Of a stretch of 64,000 nt of DNA, positions 37,610 to 46,959 are shown in pieces. The notes under the pieces were generated by a model that made no database searches, was not told the DNA's origin, and was given only the letters and a program-made list of their open reading frames with translations. The translations under genes were made by a program, and so were the position numbers. The first letter of the stretch is position 1, and the number at the start of each line of letters is the position of its first letter. Source of the DNA: Paraflavitalea devenefica (lineage in GTDB: Bacteria > Bacteroidota > Bacteroidia > Chitinophagales > Chitinophagaceae); assembly GCF_011759375.1 (NCBI RefSeq), contig NZ_JAARML010000001.1, positions 2,356,001 through 2,420,000 of the forward strand, written 5' to 3'.

Positions 37610-38701
37610 ATGAGGAAAGTACTTGTAACATTCTTTACCTGTCTTTCACTAATGGCTGCAGGCCAGGTAACTTTTCAGTTTGTACCGGAGCTCCAGGGGC
37701 GTACTGCTGATGGACTGCTTTGGGTAAAACTAAACAGCCAGTATCAGCAGCCGATCATCTCACTCGTGGAAATTTCCGTGTCAGAAAAAAAGGCAGGTAA
37801 AATAATCTCGGTCACCACAGGCTCTTTTCTGCTCCTGCCGGGCGCCAATGCAATAAGCAGGAATGCGGCATCTTCGGCTATCATACGGTTTGCCAATAAT
37901 AACCTGGCCCGCCTGGTAAAACAAAGCAGCTCCTTTCCCGAAGGAGAATACGAATACTGCTTTCAGCTATACCGGGCCGACAAATCAGGCATCAGGGAAT
38001 TGCTGGGTGAGCAATGTTTTGATTACCTCGTTGAGCCGCTAACACCGCTCTTCCTGATAGAACCCTTCCTGAAAGAACAAACCTGCGATAAACGCCCCAC
38101 CTTTACCTGGCAGCCCTCCATGCCTGCTATTCCAGGGGCGCGATACCGGCTAACCCTTGCAGAAATGAAACCGGGACAGGCTATCCAGGAAGCCCTGGTC
38201 TATAACCTTCCGCTTATCAATCAGTCAAACATTACATCCCCCATACTAATATATCCTGCGGCGGCAAAATCACTGGAAGAAGGCAAATCCTACTCCTGGC
38301 AGGTCACGGTATACAGGGAAGGCGTAATACTCAATCGTTCTGAAACATGGGAATTCACCGTTAAATGCAATGATACCCCGGTGGTGGAAAAGACCGAAGG
38401 GTTCCGCGATATTGATGACCTGGCCAAAGGCAACTTTTATATCGCTAATGGCAAACTGCATTTTTCCCTACACAATGCCTATGAAAAACAAACATTGAAA
38501 TATTCCATCTTCTGCCTCAATAAACCCGATCAGGTGTTCAAGCGCCTGCCTGCCATCAAATTGCAGCAGGGCAATAACAACATTACCATCGATCTGGCAG
38601 AAAACAGCGCTTTTGTAGATGGGTTCCATTACATCCTCACGGTACACCTGGTCAATGGAACAACGAAAAAAATGCGGTTCACCTATAAAACACCATTATG
38701 A
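37610..38701 (+). CDS. Exported beta-sandwich protein of the RHS operon
   Basis: 363 residues with a signal peptide (MRKVLVTFFTCLSLMAAGQ). The N-terminal 140 residues (FQFVPELQGRTADGLLWVKL to CFDYLVEPLTPL) and a middle module with PTFTWQPSMPAIPGARYRL and YSWQVTVYREG, ending in WEFTV, look like fibronectin-type-III sandwiches; four or more Cys may form disulfides. No enzyme motif seen. The stop overlaps the next ATG by 4 bases, so translation is coupled with the lipoprotein that follows. Function unknown; probably periplasmic or surface partner of the giants. Confidence 0.65.
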   Translation: MRKVLVTFFTCLSLMAAGQVTFQFVPELQGRTADGLLWVKLNSQYQQPIISLVEISVSEKKAGKIISVTTGSFLLLPGANAISRNAASSAIIRFANNNLARLVKQSSSFPEGEYEYCFQLYRADKSGIRELLGEQCFDYLVEPLTPLFLIEPFLKEQTCDKRPTFTWQPSMPAIPGARYRLTLAEMKPGQAIQEALVYNLPLINQSNITSPILIYPAAAKSLEEGKSYSWQVTVYREGVILNRSETWEFTVKCNDTPVVEKTEGFRDIDDLAKGNFYIANGKLHFSLHNAYEKQTLKYSIFCLNKPDQVFKRLPAIKLQQGNNNITIDLAENSAFVDGFHYILTVHLVNGTTKKMRFTYKTPL

Positions 38702-39219
38702 AACTAATAGTGGCGGCTATCGTCAGCACAGTATTCCTAATAGCCTGTAAGGATGATTCCAGGAAACAAGCTGTACAATACTTTCAGGCGCATCAAAAAG
38801 CATTGATGGCTCAGCAGCAGGTTAATAACTTTTCCCTTCAACTGGCTTACATGCCGGCAACCGTTTTACCGGGGGATAAAGAGACCTCCTTGGATTCAGG
38901 CTACTATCATTTCAGGTTGCAGGTACAATGCCCTTCCGGCAATGGTTCCCTGTCGGGCGATAAAACATCCCTGTATTATGGATTGGACTCTCTTTTTGTG
39001 GGGGAGGGTAGTGATCAGAAAATCTATCCGGTATCCGTACAACCGGTGATCACCGGTAGCCACACACATTTTGAATACCTGCTCGTATTTGCTAAAAAAG
39101 ATTGGAAACCTGGTACAACACTCGAGATCATATTCAACGACAGGCTCTTTACCAATACCAGGATGAGTTTCGTTTTCGACCGTACCAAAATTAATGAAAT
39201 AGAACTTTTACACAGCTAA
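38698..39219 (+). CDS. Small lipoprotein of the RHS operon
   Basis: 173 residues, start in the ATGA overlap with the preceding gene. The N-terminus MKLIVAAIVSTVFLIAC ends in a lipobox with Cys17 followed by KDDS, so lipidation is expected. The rest is beta-rich (YYHFRLQVQCPSGNGSLSGD, HFEYLLVFAKKDWKPGT, TRMSFVFDRTKINEI) and I recognise no family. Four bases separate its stop from the start of the first giant. It could anchor or chaperone the RHS components. Confidence 0.6.
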   Translation: MKLIVAAIVSTVFLIACKDDSRKQAVQYFQAHQKALMAQQQVNNFSLQLAYMPATVLPGDKETSLDSGYYHFRLQVQCPSGNGSLSGDKTSLYYGLDSLFVGEGSDQKIYPVSVQPVITGSHTHFEYLLVFAKKDWKPGTTLEIIFNDRLFTNTRMSFVFDRTKINEIELLHS

Positions 39220-39223
39220 TACC

Positions 39224-42200
39224 ATGACCCATAGTACAAAATACCGTAAAGGGATCGCTGCCTTCCTGTTCACTATCCTGGTTGCTCAAACCCTTCTTCC
39301 TGTAACAGCGTTGGCACTTACTTCCGGGCCTGCACAGCCGGAATCCAGTTTATTTCAGCCAGCCGGCGTATCCGATATGGTTGATATGTTTACAGGTGAT
39401 TTCAATTATAACCTTCCTGTATTGGATATTGATGGCTATCCCATCAATCTCTCCTACCAGTCCGGGGCAGGCATGGACGACGAAGCCAGTTGGGTGGGCC
39501 TCGGGTGGGGCCTCAACGTAGGCGCCATCACCAGGCAGTTGAGAGGCATACCCGATGACCTCAGTGGGTCCGCCTATGAAACAGAACATTATACAAAACC
39601 AAAAGTAACCATTGGCGGAAGGTTGACGGGCAAAATAGAACTGGCGGGCATGCCAAAAGGATTGAATGTTGGCGGTTCTTTATCGCTTGGTGTATTCAGC
39701 GATAATTATACAGGCATCGGCGCTGAACTGGGCGCCAACGCGGGAATATCCTACACCTTTGCGGGAAGTGGCTTGCTCACTGCCGGCATGGGCCTGGGTA
39801 TTACATCCAGTACTGCCAGTGGAGTAGATGTTTCACCCTCGCTTTCCCTCGCGTATAATCAGAAAGTGTCAGACAACACAACCATTTCACCGGGACTTTC
39901 TGCTTCCCTCGGGTACAATACCCGCGGAGGATTGAAAGACCTTTCACTCGGGATCACCTTTTCAGGAAAAAGTAAAAAGTCCCATAGTTCCAATACCTAT
40001 GATGTGGCCGGTGCTACCATCTTCTATAACACCGATCCCGTTCAGCCCAAAGTGCAAATACCTTATAAATCCTATAATGGGTCCTTTAGTTTCGACATCG
40101 GAGGCGCCGGTTGGCTCATCTTCGCAGGAGGGGGAGGCACCGGTTACAGAACTGTGCGCGAAGTGAAATCACAAAAAATGAGGAATCCGGCTTTTGGTTT
40201 CCTCTACGCCGAAAGAGGTAAAAAAAGGGCAGAGGCCCTCATGGATTTTGTCAGGGAAAAAGAAAATGCCATCATACCCGAAATTCCCAACCTGGCCATA
40301 CCCGTGGCTACCCCCGACCTCTTTTCCTACACCAGCCAGAACGGATCGGGCCAGTTTAGATTATATAGAGGGGGCACCGGCATATTATTCGATAACGAAG
40401 CGGCTGATGAGGACGAATCCCAATCCGTTGGATTTGATGCCGGTTTGGGTGGAATAGCTCACGGGGGCGTTACCTTGTACAACCAGAATGTAACCAATAC
40501 CACCAGCAAATGGAGGGATCAGAATAACTTCCTGCCGAAAGCCGACTTTCAGGACGCGCTTTCAGCCGATCCACAGGCCGAACATGCTTTCTTTAAACAG
40601 GTAGGCGAGAAAACGCAGGAAGATGAACAAATGGTGAAGCGTTTGGAGGGTACAGAGCCCATAACAGTAGACATTACCGGCAAAACGGCGAACAATAAGT
40701 GGCGGAAAGGATCACAACTGGTAACAATAGATGGTTCTATTATCAAAGATCAGAAAGAGAAAAAACGAACTGTTATCTCTTACCTCACCGCCTCGGAAGC
40801 ACATCGCTCAGGCCTGGATAAAATAATAAAATACTACGATCCCATTACCTACGATCCCAACGTTCCTTTTCAGCCAACCACCTGTTCTCCGGTAACCAAC
40901 AAATTCCTCTACCGGGAGTACAGTAGTTTATTGCCGCTGAATCCCTATCGCGATAAATCACACATCTCCGAACTTACGGTAACAGATGAAGCAGGTAGCC
41001 GGAGTGTATATGGTATTCCCACTTACAATGCTTACCAGCATGAATATTCTTATGCACTGGGTAAAAAAGGCTCACAAACCTATGAACAAAATACCGCTCA
41101 GGGTGATATAGACAATAACCTCGTGAAAGTTGTCAGCAATGGCGATAAACCAAAACAGGATACAGAAGGTGAAAGTGACAATTACCTGCATGTTGATAAA
41201 CAGCCCGGTTATGCCAGCAGCTTCCTGCTCTCCGGCATTCTGTCTCCCGATTATGTAGATGTAACAGGCAATGGCATTACAGACGACGACCAGGGCACTG
41301 CGATCAAATTCAACTATTCCATGCTCGAAACCCTCTACCAATGGCGTACTCCCTTTGGTAATGGTGCAGTCAATAAAGCTACCATCAACAAAAGCATGAT
41401 GGCCGATCCCGATGATGACAAAGCCAGCTTTGTGCACGGCGCCAAAGAACTATGGTACCTGCACTCCATCGAAACCAAAACTAAAATTGCCTACTTTATC
41501 ACGGAAGACAGGCATGACGCCATGGGAGTAACAAGCTGGAATGCAACAACTCCCGGTGGCGTTAAACAAAAAGCCCTGCGCGAGATCCGCCTCTATTCAA
41601 AGGCCGATCTCACCCGTCCTATTAAAGTCGTTAAACTAAACTATGAATACCTGCTGTGTCAGCAGTTGCCCAACTTCAACCCCGATGCGGCAACTCCTCA
41701 AAAAGGAAAACTGACTTTAAAAGAAGTGTATTTTCAATACGGCAACTCTCCCAAAGGAAGTAACCACCGGTATGCCTTTTCCTACAACAATGAAGGCACT
41801 TCCGGTACCGGCGGATCGGTCGATTATGGCTTCCTGCTCACCGACCGGTGGGGCACCTATAAATCCAGGCAGGCGAATGCTGCTAATAACTATCCCGACC
41901 TGCGCAATGATGAATTCCCTTATGCTACACAGAACACTGCCGATGCAAACCAATGGGCTGGTATATGGCAGTTGTCCAAAATTCAGTTGCCAACAGGAGG
42001 AGAAATAAACGTTTCCTACGAATCCGACGACTACTACTATGTCCAGAACAAAAAGGCCATGATAATGCAAAAGCCACTGGCATTGATCAAACAGGGAGGC
42101 GATAACGCTGCTACCCTGCGGGAGGCAGAAGGCATAAAATTGTCGGTCAGCAATGCTTCCGCTTATAATGGCAACAAGCAAAAATTCATGGATGATTTCC

Positions 42201-45200
42201 TCAATGGGTCTGAATACCTCTACACAAAATTCTTTGTCAACGTAGGCGGTCTCGATGCCAAAGACCAGCCCAACAATGAAACATACTATGACTTCATTCC
42301 CTGTTATGCGAAAGTGAAAGAAGTGACAGCAGCCGGCTCCAACACCTTGAATGTTCTTTTTGAAACCATCACCGAAGGCGGGGAAACAATGAATCCCATC
42401 ATCCATGCCGCCTGGCAACGGATGCGTCTCGAATACCCGCGGTATAGTTACCCGGGCTATAAGAACAGGGTAAAGGCAGGTGATGCCGGCAAGGCATTAA
42501 AGGCGGCAATAACCGCCATTATCAACGCCGCCAAAACACTCGATGAATTAAGGAGAAGCTTCTATGAACGCGCCTCCGACGAAGGGTTTGCCAATAACGT
42601 TAACCTGAATAAAAGCATGGTGCGCATGGCCATCACCACTCCATCGAAAAAAGGTGGTGGCGCCCGTGTAAAAAAGATTATGATTTCCGACAACTGGGCC
42701 ACCATGTCGGGCAACCCGGGAAATAACAGCCTGGTACGTACCTATGGACAGGAATATAATTATACCACCACTGTCAACGGGCAGACCGTCAGCTCAGGCG
42801 TGGCCAGCTATGAACCTGCTGTGGGAAGCGACGAAAATCCCCTGCGACTGCCGGTTCCATACATCCAGAACATCCGGGGGGCGATTAATAACTTCTTTAA
42901 CCTCGAAGAACCATTCGGCGAATCTTTTTTCCCTGCTCCTTCAGTAGGCTACAGTAAAGTAACGGTACGTGACCTGGATGAGAACGGCGTGGCCGATCCC
43001 GCGCGGAAAACCGGCTATGTGGTGAATGAATTCTATACAGCCAGGGAGTTTCCGGTAATCACAAAGGCTTTATCCAATAAAATGAACCAGCGTGGGCCTG
43101 CCGGATGGTATTCCTTCTTCGGAGGAAGCACGGTACATGAACTCACCTTTTCCCAGGGATATACCATTGAGCTCAACGACATGCATGGAAAACCCAAAGC
43201 GGTGCGCGTATACAATCAGACAGAAGAAGAAATATCTTCCATTGTTTACCATTACAATACAGAGCCGCTGAATGCAGGCGAAATGAAACTCAGGAACCTG
43301 GTAAACATAGTCAATGAACAAGGACAGGTGGAGGAAAACAAAATTATCGGCCGTGAAATTGAAGTATTCACCGATATGCGGCAGCAGGAAACCAGCTCCA
43401 TTGGAGAAACAGTACAGATTGGAAGCGATCTCATTTACATATTTATTGGCGTCGGCGCCTGGCCCCACTTCCCTTATAAGGTCAATGACGATTACAAACT
43501 TTTCCGGTCGGCCTGTACCATGAAAGTTATCCAATACTACGGCATATTGGATAAGGTGGTAAAAACGGAGAATGGTTCTTCTATTACCACGGAGAACGTA
43601 GCCTATGACGGTCTTACCGGAGAAGTGCTGGTAACCAGGACCTGGAACGAATTCAAAGACCCGGTATACACCGTCAACTTCCCTGCTTATTGGATGCATC
43701 CCGGCATGGGGGGAGCCTACAGAACACTGGGAACAGTGATCCCATCCCTTACTACCGGAACCGATGGAAAGATCAATGCCCCTTATGATCAGTTCTTACA
43801 GGCGGGTGATGAGTTGATTTGTGTGGAAAGTAATCCCGCGCGCGAACGCTATTGGGTGATCGAGACCGCCCCCGATAACAGTTCGTCTCCGAAAACAAAA
43901 AAGCTCGTGGATTGGTCCGGTAAAGTACTGGTAAGCTTTTCCGGTAAGGAGGCAAAAATAATCCGGTCGGGTTACCGCAACGCCCTGCTGCCACCGGCTG
44001 CCAGCATGGTGTGTATGCGCAATCCCATCTCTGAAAATGTGGATCCTGCCACCAATAAAAAATACATAGTATTCTCCAAAAATGAAACACTCACTGCCTG
44101 GAAAGTGCTCACTGCTTCTGCCGTTCAGTTCGATGACAATTGGGGAATGCGTCCAACCTGCCCCACCTGCCCGGAGGGTTACCAGTTGAATGAGGACGGT
44201 ATATGCGAGATTCCCCCTATAGAAAATACATCTGAATGCTTCACCCTTTGTGCAGGCAGCGCTACCCCGGGCGGGACTTACGGTAAGGAGGGAGCTGCGA
44301 TCTATAGTTCCCCTACCAGTGGCTTTGTTGTGCGGAAGTCCAGCTTCTGGGGTGGAGATTGTAGCGGTTGCGGTGGTAGCGAGCGAGTGGCTGCCATGAA
44401 CGTGAATGCAAAACAGTCCTCAACAACTACCTTGTCTACAATGCAGGTTTGTGGACGAACTGAAAATACCCCGAATCCCGATGACTGCGCTAACAACCTA
44501 TGCGGCCGTCTCCTACGGTCAGGTATTTGGCTTTGTGCTGCCGATAAGGCAAATCCAGGCACCAATGAATGGATAGCTGTTGAGTTTTGTGTGGATATAC
44601 CTGAGGCCAAAGAATATTTTATCGGTTATGCCGGCGATAACAAAATGTATATCGATATCGATGGCCAGCAATGGCAGCATTCCCTTGGTTCCGCTAACGC
44701 TTCGAGCTATGAGAATTGGCATGTCAGGCCCTACTATTTGCCGCAGGGAAAGCGCAGGATCAGGCTCACTTTTGTTAATGAACATGGTGGAGCCTCAGTA
44801 GGATTTGAGATATATAATAAAACGTATGCCGAACTGATTGTCCCTAATGTTGTGGTGCCCGATAATGACATTATCTTTTCTACGGCCCGTGACCTGCTCG
44901 GGAAAAAAGTACAGATGTTCAGGCATATGGATGGACCTAACGGTACGCCGCGCTTCACCTGTCCTTCAGGCACAGGCCCCTACGATGCCTGCGAAGGTTG
45001 TGGTAAAATTGCCATAGACCGGGCAGTGAATCCCTATGTCAAAGGTTTCCGTGGCAACTGGCGTCCTGCCGAAAGCAAAGTGCTCCAGGTTAACCGTACA
45101 GACAACAACATCTTCAATGAAAAGAAAAAGGGAGTAGACGTTAGGAACAGCGGCTCACTGACCTGGTTCAAGCCCTTCTGGTATACAGGTTCCGGTACAA

Positions 45201-46123
45201 CAAACTGGACGCCTAACAGCAACCTGAAAGAATGGGTAACCGCTAATACCATCACGCTCTATGATAAATATGGGCAGGAGTTGGAGAACAAAGATGCCCT
45301 CGGGCGGTACAGTGCTGCCGGCTTTGTGTTCAAAGGCCAATTGCCGGGTGCTGTAGCATCCAATGCCAGGAACAGGGAAATTTGTTTTGAAAGTTTTGAA
45401 GACCTCAACTTCAATAATAATTGTACCAGTAGCAGCACAGAAACCTGTGATGTACCTGTCTGGAAACCGGTAGCTGCAGGTGATTTGGTTTCCTTTGTCA
45501 CATCCACAGTGGCGCATTCAGGAAACTATTCACTGGCGCTTCCTTCCTCCGGCATCATCTTTTCTACCATCGTGCACAACCAGGAATCAAAGGCGCGTCC
45601 CTATACTGTTATTAACAATAGGGGAGAATATACCATCATTCCCATGGCAGGGCTGTTCCCGGTTGGTTTCGAACCCATATCCGGAAAGAAATACATCTTC
45701 AGCGCCTGGGTAAAAGAGCAGAACCAGCCGCTGATGACCACGCCCCCAGGCATCACCGTATCAGTAAGCGGCGCCAGCCCGGTAACCCTTAAAAGGAAAG
45801 CCTATGTAGAAAAATGGAGCCTGGTGGAAGGCGTCATCGAACTCAGCGGATTGAATGAATACAGCCCCATCAACCTGTCGATCATACCCAATGGAGCCAC
45901 CAATATCGATGATATCCGCATCCATCCCTACGACGGGCACATAAAAACGTATGCCTACGATGATAAAACCCTGCGGCTGATGGCCGAAATGGACGAAAAC
46001 AATTTCGCTGCTTTCTATGAATATGACAATGAAGGCGCATTGGTCCGTGTAAAAAAAGAAACAGAGCGGGGTATCATGACCATCAAAGAGAACAGGTCAT
46101 CACAAAAGAAAGGACAATACTAA
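39224..46123 (+). CDS. Giant exported RHS/SpvB-like shell protein (TcB-like)
   Basis: 2299 residues with a signal peptide. The front GDFNYNLPVLDIDGYPINLS, then SWVGLGWGLNVGAITRQL, matches the opening of SpvB/TcB and RHS shells (a Gly-rich sheet where sugar-shell proteins start). A Gly-rich repeat zone follows (130-300). The middle is long, RHS-like strand sequence (YYDPITYDPN, LTVTDEAGSR, VSYESDDYYY). A Cys-rich segment occurs near 1640, a PA14-like module about 1760-1870 (FIGYAGDNKMYIDIDGQQWQ), and a jelly-roll-like piece near 2180-2250. It ends in YEYDNEGALVRVKKETERG, a YD-type close without RHS core or toxin tip. I infer that it forms a cage or partner shell for the toxin-bearing giant encoded downstream. 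Confidence 0.8.
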   Translation: MTHSTKYRKGIAAFLFTILVAQTLLPVTALALTSGPAQPESSLFQPAGVSDMVDMFTGDFNYNLPVLDIDGYPINLSYQSGAGMDDEASWVGLGWGLNVGAITRQLRGIPDDLSGSAYETEHYTKPKVTIGGRLTGKIELAGMPKGLNVGGSLSLGVFSDNYTGIGAELGANAGISYTFAGSGLLTAGMGLGITSSTASGVDVSPSLSLAYNQKVSDNTTISPGLSASLGYNTRGGLKDLSLGITFSGKSKKSHSSNTYDVAGATIFYNTDPVQPKVQIPYKSYNGSFSFDIGGAGWLIFAGGGGTGYRTVREVKSQKMRNPAFGFLYAERGKKRAEALMDFVREKENAIIPEIPNLAIPVATPDLFSYTSQNGSGQFRLYRGGTGILFDNEAADEDESQSVGFDAGLGGIAHGGVTLYNQNVTNTTSKWRDQNNFLPKADFQDALSADPQAEHAFFKQVGEKTQEDEQMVKRLEGTEPITVDITGKTANNKWRKGSQLVTIDGSIIKDQKEKKRTVISYLTASEAHRSGLDKIIKYYDPITYDPNVPFQPTTCSPVTNKFLYREYSSLLPLNPYRDKSHISELTVTDEAGSRSVYGIPTYNAYQHEYSYALGKKGSQTYEQNTAQGDIDNNLVKVVSNGDKPKQDTEGESDNYLHVDKQPGYASSFLLSGILSPDYVDVTGNGITDDDQGTAIKFNYSMLETLYQWRTPFGNGAVNKATINKSMMADPDDDKASFVHGAKELWYLHSIETKTKIAYFITEDRHDAMGVTSWNATTPGGVKQKALREIRLYSKADLTRPIKVVKLNYEYLLCQQLPNFNPDAATPQKGKLTLKEVYFQYGNSPKGSNHRYAFSYNNEGTSGTGGSVDYGFLLTDRWGTYKSRQANAANNYPDLRNDEFPYATQNTADANQWAGIWQLSKIQLPTGGEINVSYESDDYYYVQNKKAMIMQKPLALIKQGGDNAATLREAEGIKLSVSNASAYNGNKQKFMDDFLNGSEYLYTKFFVNVGGLDAKDQPNNETYYDFIPCYAKVKEVTAAGSNTLNVLFETITEGGETMNPIIHAAWQRMRLEYPRYSYPGYKNRVKAGDAGKALKAAITAIINAAKTLDELRRSFYERASDEGFANNVNLNKSMVRMAITTPSKKGGGARVKKIMISDNWATMSGNPGNNSLVRTYGQEYNYTTTVNGQTVSSGVASYEPAVGSDENPLRLPVPYIQNIRGAINNFFNLEEPFGESFFPAPSVGYSKVTVRDLDENGVADPARKTGYVVNEFYTAREFPVITKALSNKMNQRGPAGWYSFFGGSTVHELTFSQGYTIELNDMHGKPKAVRVYNQTEEEISSIVYHYNTEPLNAGEMKLRNLVNIVNEQGQVEENKIIGREIEVFTDMRQQETSSIGETVQIGSDLIYIFIGVGAWPHFPYKVNDDYKLFRSACTMKVIQYYGILDKVVKTENGSSITTENVAYDGLTGEVLVTRTWNEFKDPVYTVNFPAYWMHPGMGGAYRTLGTVIPSLTTGTDGKINAPYDQFLQAGDELICVESNPARERYWVIETAPDNSSSPKTKKLVDWSGKVLVSFSGKEAKIIRSGYRNALLPPAASMVCMRNPISENVDPATNKKYIVFSKNETLTAWKVLTASAVQFDDNWGMRPTCPTCPEGYQLNEDGICEIPPIENTSECFTLCAGSATPGGTYGKEGAAIYSSPTSGFVVRKSSFWGGDCSGCGGSERVAAMNVNAKQSSTTTLSTMQVCGRTENTPNPDDCANNLCGRLLRSGIWLCAADKANPGTNEWIAVEFCVDIPEAKEYFIGYAGDNKMYIDIDGQQWQHSLGSANASSYENWHVRPYYLPQGKRRIRLTFVNEHGGASVGFEIYNKTYAELIVPNVVVPDNDIIFSTARDLLGKKVQMFRHMDGPNGTPRFTCPSGTGPYDACEGCGKIAIDRAVNPYVKGFRGNWRPAESKVLQVNRTDNNIFNEKKKGVDVRNSGSLTWFKPFWYTGSGTTNWTPNSNLKEWVTANTITLYDKYGQELENKDALGRYSAAGFVFKGQLPGAVASNARNREICFESFEDLNFNNNCTSSSTETCDVPVWKPVAAGDLVSFVTSTVAHSGNYSLALPSSGIIFSTIVHNQESKARPYTVINNRGEYTIIPMAGLFPVGFEPISGKKYIFSAWVKEQNQPLMTTPPGITVSVSGASPVTLKRKAYVEKWSLVEGVIELSGLNEYSPINLSIIPNGATNIDDIRIHPYDGHIKTYAYDDKTLRLMAEMDENNFAAFYEYDNEGALVRVKKETERGIMTIKENRSSQKKGQY

Positions 46124-46135
46124 AAACCAATCATC

Positions 46136-46936
46136 ATGAATGTAAAAAAAACAATCACGATAATAGGGGTAGCCGGCTTATTGGTGGTAACCTCCCTGGT
46201 GCTTGCCAATACGACTGCTATTAAAAACAAAAAATGGTGGAACAAAACCCAGGCTCCTCAACAGGCTGTCGAGAGCGAAAGGGGGAAAAAAGATCCTGCC
46301 CAGTTTGCCTTGCTGGCAGAACTGGCCGGATGGCTCAAGCCATTCGACTCCACCAATACAGCTTATGCATACGAAGCCTTGCTCACTGCCATTGATAAAA
46401 CCGACTCTGCCCACGCTATGACAAATGTGGATTACAGGTTCCGCAAAAACAGGCAACAATTCTATCTCCGCGTGGGCAGGCAGGAAACCATCAATACCGA
46501 TCAGTTCTATCTCGTTGCTGATCACGATGCCCAAAGGATCATCCTGAGAGCCGCAAAACACGTGGCGCAGGTGCCCGGCATTCAGCTCAATGCGCTGTAT
46601 AATTACCTCCGGGGCGAAGGATACACCCTGAAAAAGAAAACAGAGAATGGACTACCGGTAATCGCTATGAGCAATCCTTATCATATCAGTTGCAAAGAAT
46701 TTACCGTGCAATACGATAGCGCTGTGCGGCAGGTGAAGAAAATATTTTTCCGGCAGGCTGATATAGCCGATCACATGGATCCCAGCCTGGAAAAATGGGT
46801 GACGCTCGTATTTAAAAAATGGGACGACGATCCGGAAAGCAGGCAGTTCCCCCGCATACAGGATTTCGTTACCAGCCGGCAGGGAAAATGGATAAGTACA
46901 CCTGCTTACCAGGATTATGAATTAATGGTACGTTAA
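46136..46936 (+). CDS. Membrane-anchored protein of the RHS operon, unknown function
   Basis: 266 residues. One N-terminal hydrophobic segment (ITIIGVAGLLVVTSLVLA, residues 6-24) without a lipobox or clear cleavage site, so it is probably anchored with the rest in the periplasm. The soluble part is mixed alpha/beta with conserved-looking stretches TAYAYEALLTAIDKTD, VDYRFRKNRQQFYLRVG and FYLVADHDAQRIILR. I do not recognise the family. It lies between the two giants, 12 bases after one and 23 bases before the other, and so is likely a dedicated accessory, for instance a chaperone or loading factor. Confidence 0.65.
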   Translation: MNVKKTITIIGVAGLLVVTSLVLANTTAIKNKKWWNKTQAPQQAVESERGKKDPAQFALLAELAGWLKPFDSTNTAYAYEALLTAIDKTDSAHAMTNVDYRFRKNRQQFYLRVGRQETINTDQFYLVADHDAQRIILRAAKHVAQVPGIQLNALYNYLRGEGYTLKKKTENGLPVIAMSNPYHISCKEFTVQYDSAVRQVKKIFFRQADIADHMDPSLEKWVTLVFKKWDDDPESRQFPRIQDFVTSRQGKWISTPAYQDYELMVR

Positions 46937-46959
46937 TCAACCCTTATCATCTATTAGCA

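Noticed and set aside
41717..42418. 233-codon minus-strand open frame inside the first giant
   Set aside because: Antisense shadow of a long real gene; no signal, motif or promoter.
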